NCBI RefSeq assembly: GCF_963691925.1
Contig: NC_084974.1
Coordinates: 12,011,080-12,075,079, forward strand
Length of the DNA stretch: 64,000 nt
DNA from: Scomber scombrus
Lineage: Eukaryota; Chordata; Actinopteri; Scombriformes; Scombridae
Reading direction: 5' to 3'
Shown: one piece after another, positions 63,976-64,000 of the stretch
Layout of the letters: every line of letters begins with the position of its first letter
Numbering within the stretch: the first letter of the stretch is position 1
Notes under the pieces: model-generated
The model's input: the letters and a program-made list of their open reading frames with translations, nothing else
Told to the model about the DNA's origin: nothing
The model's database searches: none
Translations under genes and position numbers: made by a program

Positions 63976-64000
63976 CATTACAATTTCAATAGGGCTTTCG

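Overview
This is vertebrate nuclear DNA, almost certainly from a ray-finned fish and probably a percomorph. The evidence is an AT-rich background, very abundant long CA/GT, CT/GA and (AAT)n microsatellites, and several interspersed repeats of a kind I know from teleost genomes: tRNA-derived SINE-like sequences, Tc1/mariner fossils, MITEs with CACTGTAAAAAA or GCTGCAAC termini, and hAT-like ends. Nothing bacterial, plasmid or viral was seen.

The only protein-coding sequence I can support is one exon on the minus strand (17120-18025). It encodes the first 302 residues of a PDE3-type cyclic nucleotide phosphodiesterase, best matched to PDE3A: the N-terminal membrane-inserting region and the first basic/phosphorylation segments. 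It starts at an ATG directly behind an in-frame stop and ends at a CAG|GTAGGA donor in phase 0. The remaining exons, including the catalytic HD domain, must lie beyond the left edge. So 1-17119 is the 5' part of intron 1, 18026 to about 18700 is leader and promoter-proximal DNA with an 85-bp CT/GA tract, and everything to the right is upstream intergenic sequence.

The 43 kb upstream of the promoter shows no recognisable gene. It holds microsatellites and decayed transposons: a TA-flanked MITE interrupted by a SINE-like insertion (24896-25877), a truncated Tc1-like transposase fossil (30078-30727), a MITE (31363-31705), an internally deleted Tc1 element (34551-34907), and a possible hAT/BED-finger remnant (57590-57830). 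Three diverged copies of one short hairpin-bearing repeat lie at 5661-5785, 12909-13036 and 31901-32022.

The most unusual structure is at the right end (61296-63974): two head-to-tail copies, offset by 1321 bp, of a non-coding element of about 1.27 kb that ends in (AAT)n. Each copy is itself a degenerate array of seven modules spaced about 127-159 bp apart. Each copy also carries five same-strand AGGGGGC-type motifs, several resembling the CTCF core. This array, and the PDE3B-like N-terminal motif in the PDE3A exon, are the main items for follow-up.
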